This document shows, one piece after another, positions 63,382-64,000 of a stretch of 64,000 bases of DNA; the stretch's first letter is position 1; each line of letters starts with the position of its first letter. The position numbers and the translations under genes are program-made. Location: the NCBI RefSeq assembly GCF_008831285.2, contig NC_045141.1, positions 16,788,106 to 16,852,105 of the forward strand. Direction: 5' to 3'. Below the pieces are notes generated by a model that worked only from the letters and a program-made list of their open reading frames with translations, had not been told where the DNA came from and did not search any database. Origin of the DNA: Nymphaea colorata (Eukaryota; Streptophyta; Magnoliopsida; Nymphaeales; Nymphaeaceae).

Positions 63382-64000
63382 CTAGTAAAGGAATCTCAAG
63401 TTGATGTCCTCTTTAGCCACTTCCACTCGTAGTTTGCTCAGGTTATGCCCTACAGTTGTCCACAAGCGAAAAATCTCATCATCACAAACAACAGTTCTAA
63501 GGCTTATCATTTGTCTCACTGATGCAGGCAGTTCCCTCACACTTAAACACCAGCTCATGTCAAGCCTTTCCAAACGGTGCAGTTCACCAATTCCTATTGG
63601 TAAGTCCTCGATGTTTGAGCAATGAGACACGTCTAATATTCTGAGACTTGCAAGCTTACACACGGAGTCCGGTAGACCCTCCAAACTAGTACAAGCATGT
63701 AGCCTTAGAGCCTCTAATCCAGTTAATGAGCCAATGCTCTCTGGCAAGCCATTTAAATCAGGGCAGTTTGTGATGCTCAATCTCTTTAGATTGGAAAGGT
63801 TGCAGATTCCAGGAGGCAATGCGTCTAAACCTTTGCAGTAGTCTACTTCTAGCTCTGTTACAGCAGGGAAGACCCTCGGGATATCCAGTGGCAAATAACC
63901 ACCATCTTGACTAACCTCACAAAGCACCAGTGATAGCTTTTGCAGATATTGCAATGGCTCTGTAAATGTAGAAAGCAACGGGACCAATATCTTTTGCAGT
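63382..64000 (-). CDS. RPW8-type NLR (RNL) disease-resistance protein, C-terminal LRR end (partial)
   Basis: The last ~205 codons of a helper NLR; the reading frame stays open to the window edge, so the start lies beyond 64000. Leucine-rich repeats of the RNL kind are visible: FPAVTELEVDYCKGLDALPP, GICNLSNLKRLSITNCPDL, GLPESIGSLTGLEALRLHAC, LPDSVCKLASLRILDVSHC, LPIGIGELHRLERLDMSWC. The end is diagnostic: LPASVRQMISLRTVVCDDE, IFRLW, then LRVEVAKEDINLRFLY. This matches the ADR1/NRG1 C-terminus (LTSLRHVICDxE...W...LxVExAEExFxLxWL). ADR1 and NRG1 cannot be separated from this part alone. No stop or frameshift is seen. The decayed paralogue at 59.4-61.65 kb is downstream on the same strand. Confidence 0.9.
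   Translation of the reverse strand, partial: LQKILVPLLSTFTEPLQYLQKLSLVLCEVSQDGGYLPLDIPRVFPAVTELEVDYCKGLDALPPGICNLSNLKRLSITNCPDLNGLPESIGSLTGLEALRLHACTSLEGLPDSVCKLASLRILDVSHCSNIEDLPIGIGELHRLERLDMSWCLSVRELPASVRQMISLRTVVCDDEIFRLWTTVGHNLSKLRVEVAKEDINLRFLY

Noticed and set aside
63985-63987. Apparent start of the RNL frame near 63987
   Set aside because: That codon is TTG within a frame that stays open to the window edge (LQKILVPLLS), so it is not a start.

Overview
The window is nuclear DNA of a flowering plant. The genes have spliceosomal introns with GT..AG junctions and 5'UTR introns, intergenic DNA is AT-rich, there are many dinucleotide microsatellites and short inverted-repeat transposon remnants, and the gene families (AS2/LBD, SnRK2, HRS1/HHO GARP, RPW8-type NLR) are plant-specific. 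I cannot name the species; nothing looks grass-like.

Layout. (1) 1-5787, minus: 5' part of a MAPKKK3/5-like MAP kinase kinase kinase; its 3' part lies beyond position 1. (2) 5.8-14.9 kb: no gene I can support. (3) 14.9-16.73 kb, plus: an AS2-like LBD transcription factor with a 5'UTR intron. (4) 16.7-25.6 kb: gene-poor. (5) 25704-30.1 kb, minus: ribosomal protein uS10 (S20), three coding exons plus an inferred 3.1-kb 5'UTR intron that carries a clear inverted-repeat transposon with 8-bp target duplications. (6) 31795-32266: a second short transposon with near-perfect 8-bp target duplications. (7) 34334-35834, minus: a five-exon HRS1/HHO (NIGT1) GARP repressor, with three CACGTG boxes upstream. 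(8) 36-51.6 kb: repeat-rich DNA with a tandem duplication at 42.2-44.5 kb and a nuclear copy of chloroplast psbA at 46.2-46.6 kb. (9) 52039-58083, plus: a complete nine-exon subclass III SnRK2 (OST1/SnRK2.6-like) of 360 residues. (10) 59.4-61.65 kb, minus: a decayed RPW8-NBS-LRR (RNL) gene; 63382-64000, minus: the intact C-terminal LRR end of a related RNL that continues past the window edge.

The intact genes are single eukaryotic transcription units. Three have signalling roles that family knowledge links to stress or nutrition (ABA kinase, MAPKKK, nitrate/phosphate repressor), but nothing shows they work together. The most notable structures are the RNL gene/pseudogene pair, an ~0.85-kb inverted repeat pair that brackets the last three SnRK2 exons and the RNL pseudogene, the psbA insertion, the transposon nested in a tandem repeat in the uS10 5'UTR intron, and an HHO intron made mostly of microsatellite. 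I saw no CRISPR array, rRNA or confident tRNA, and I did not find a convincing wholly new system.
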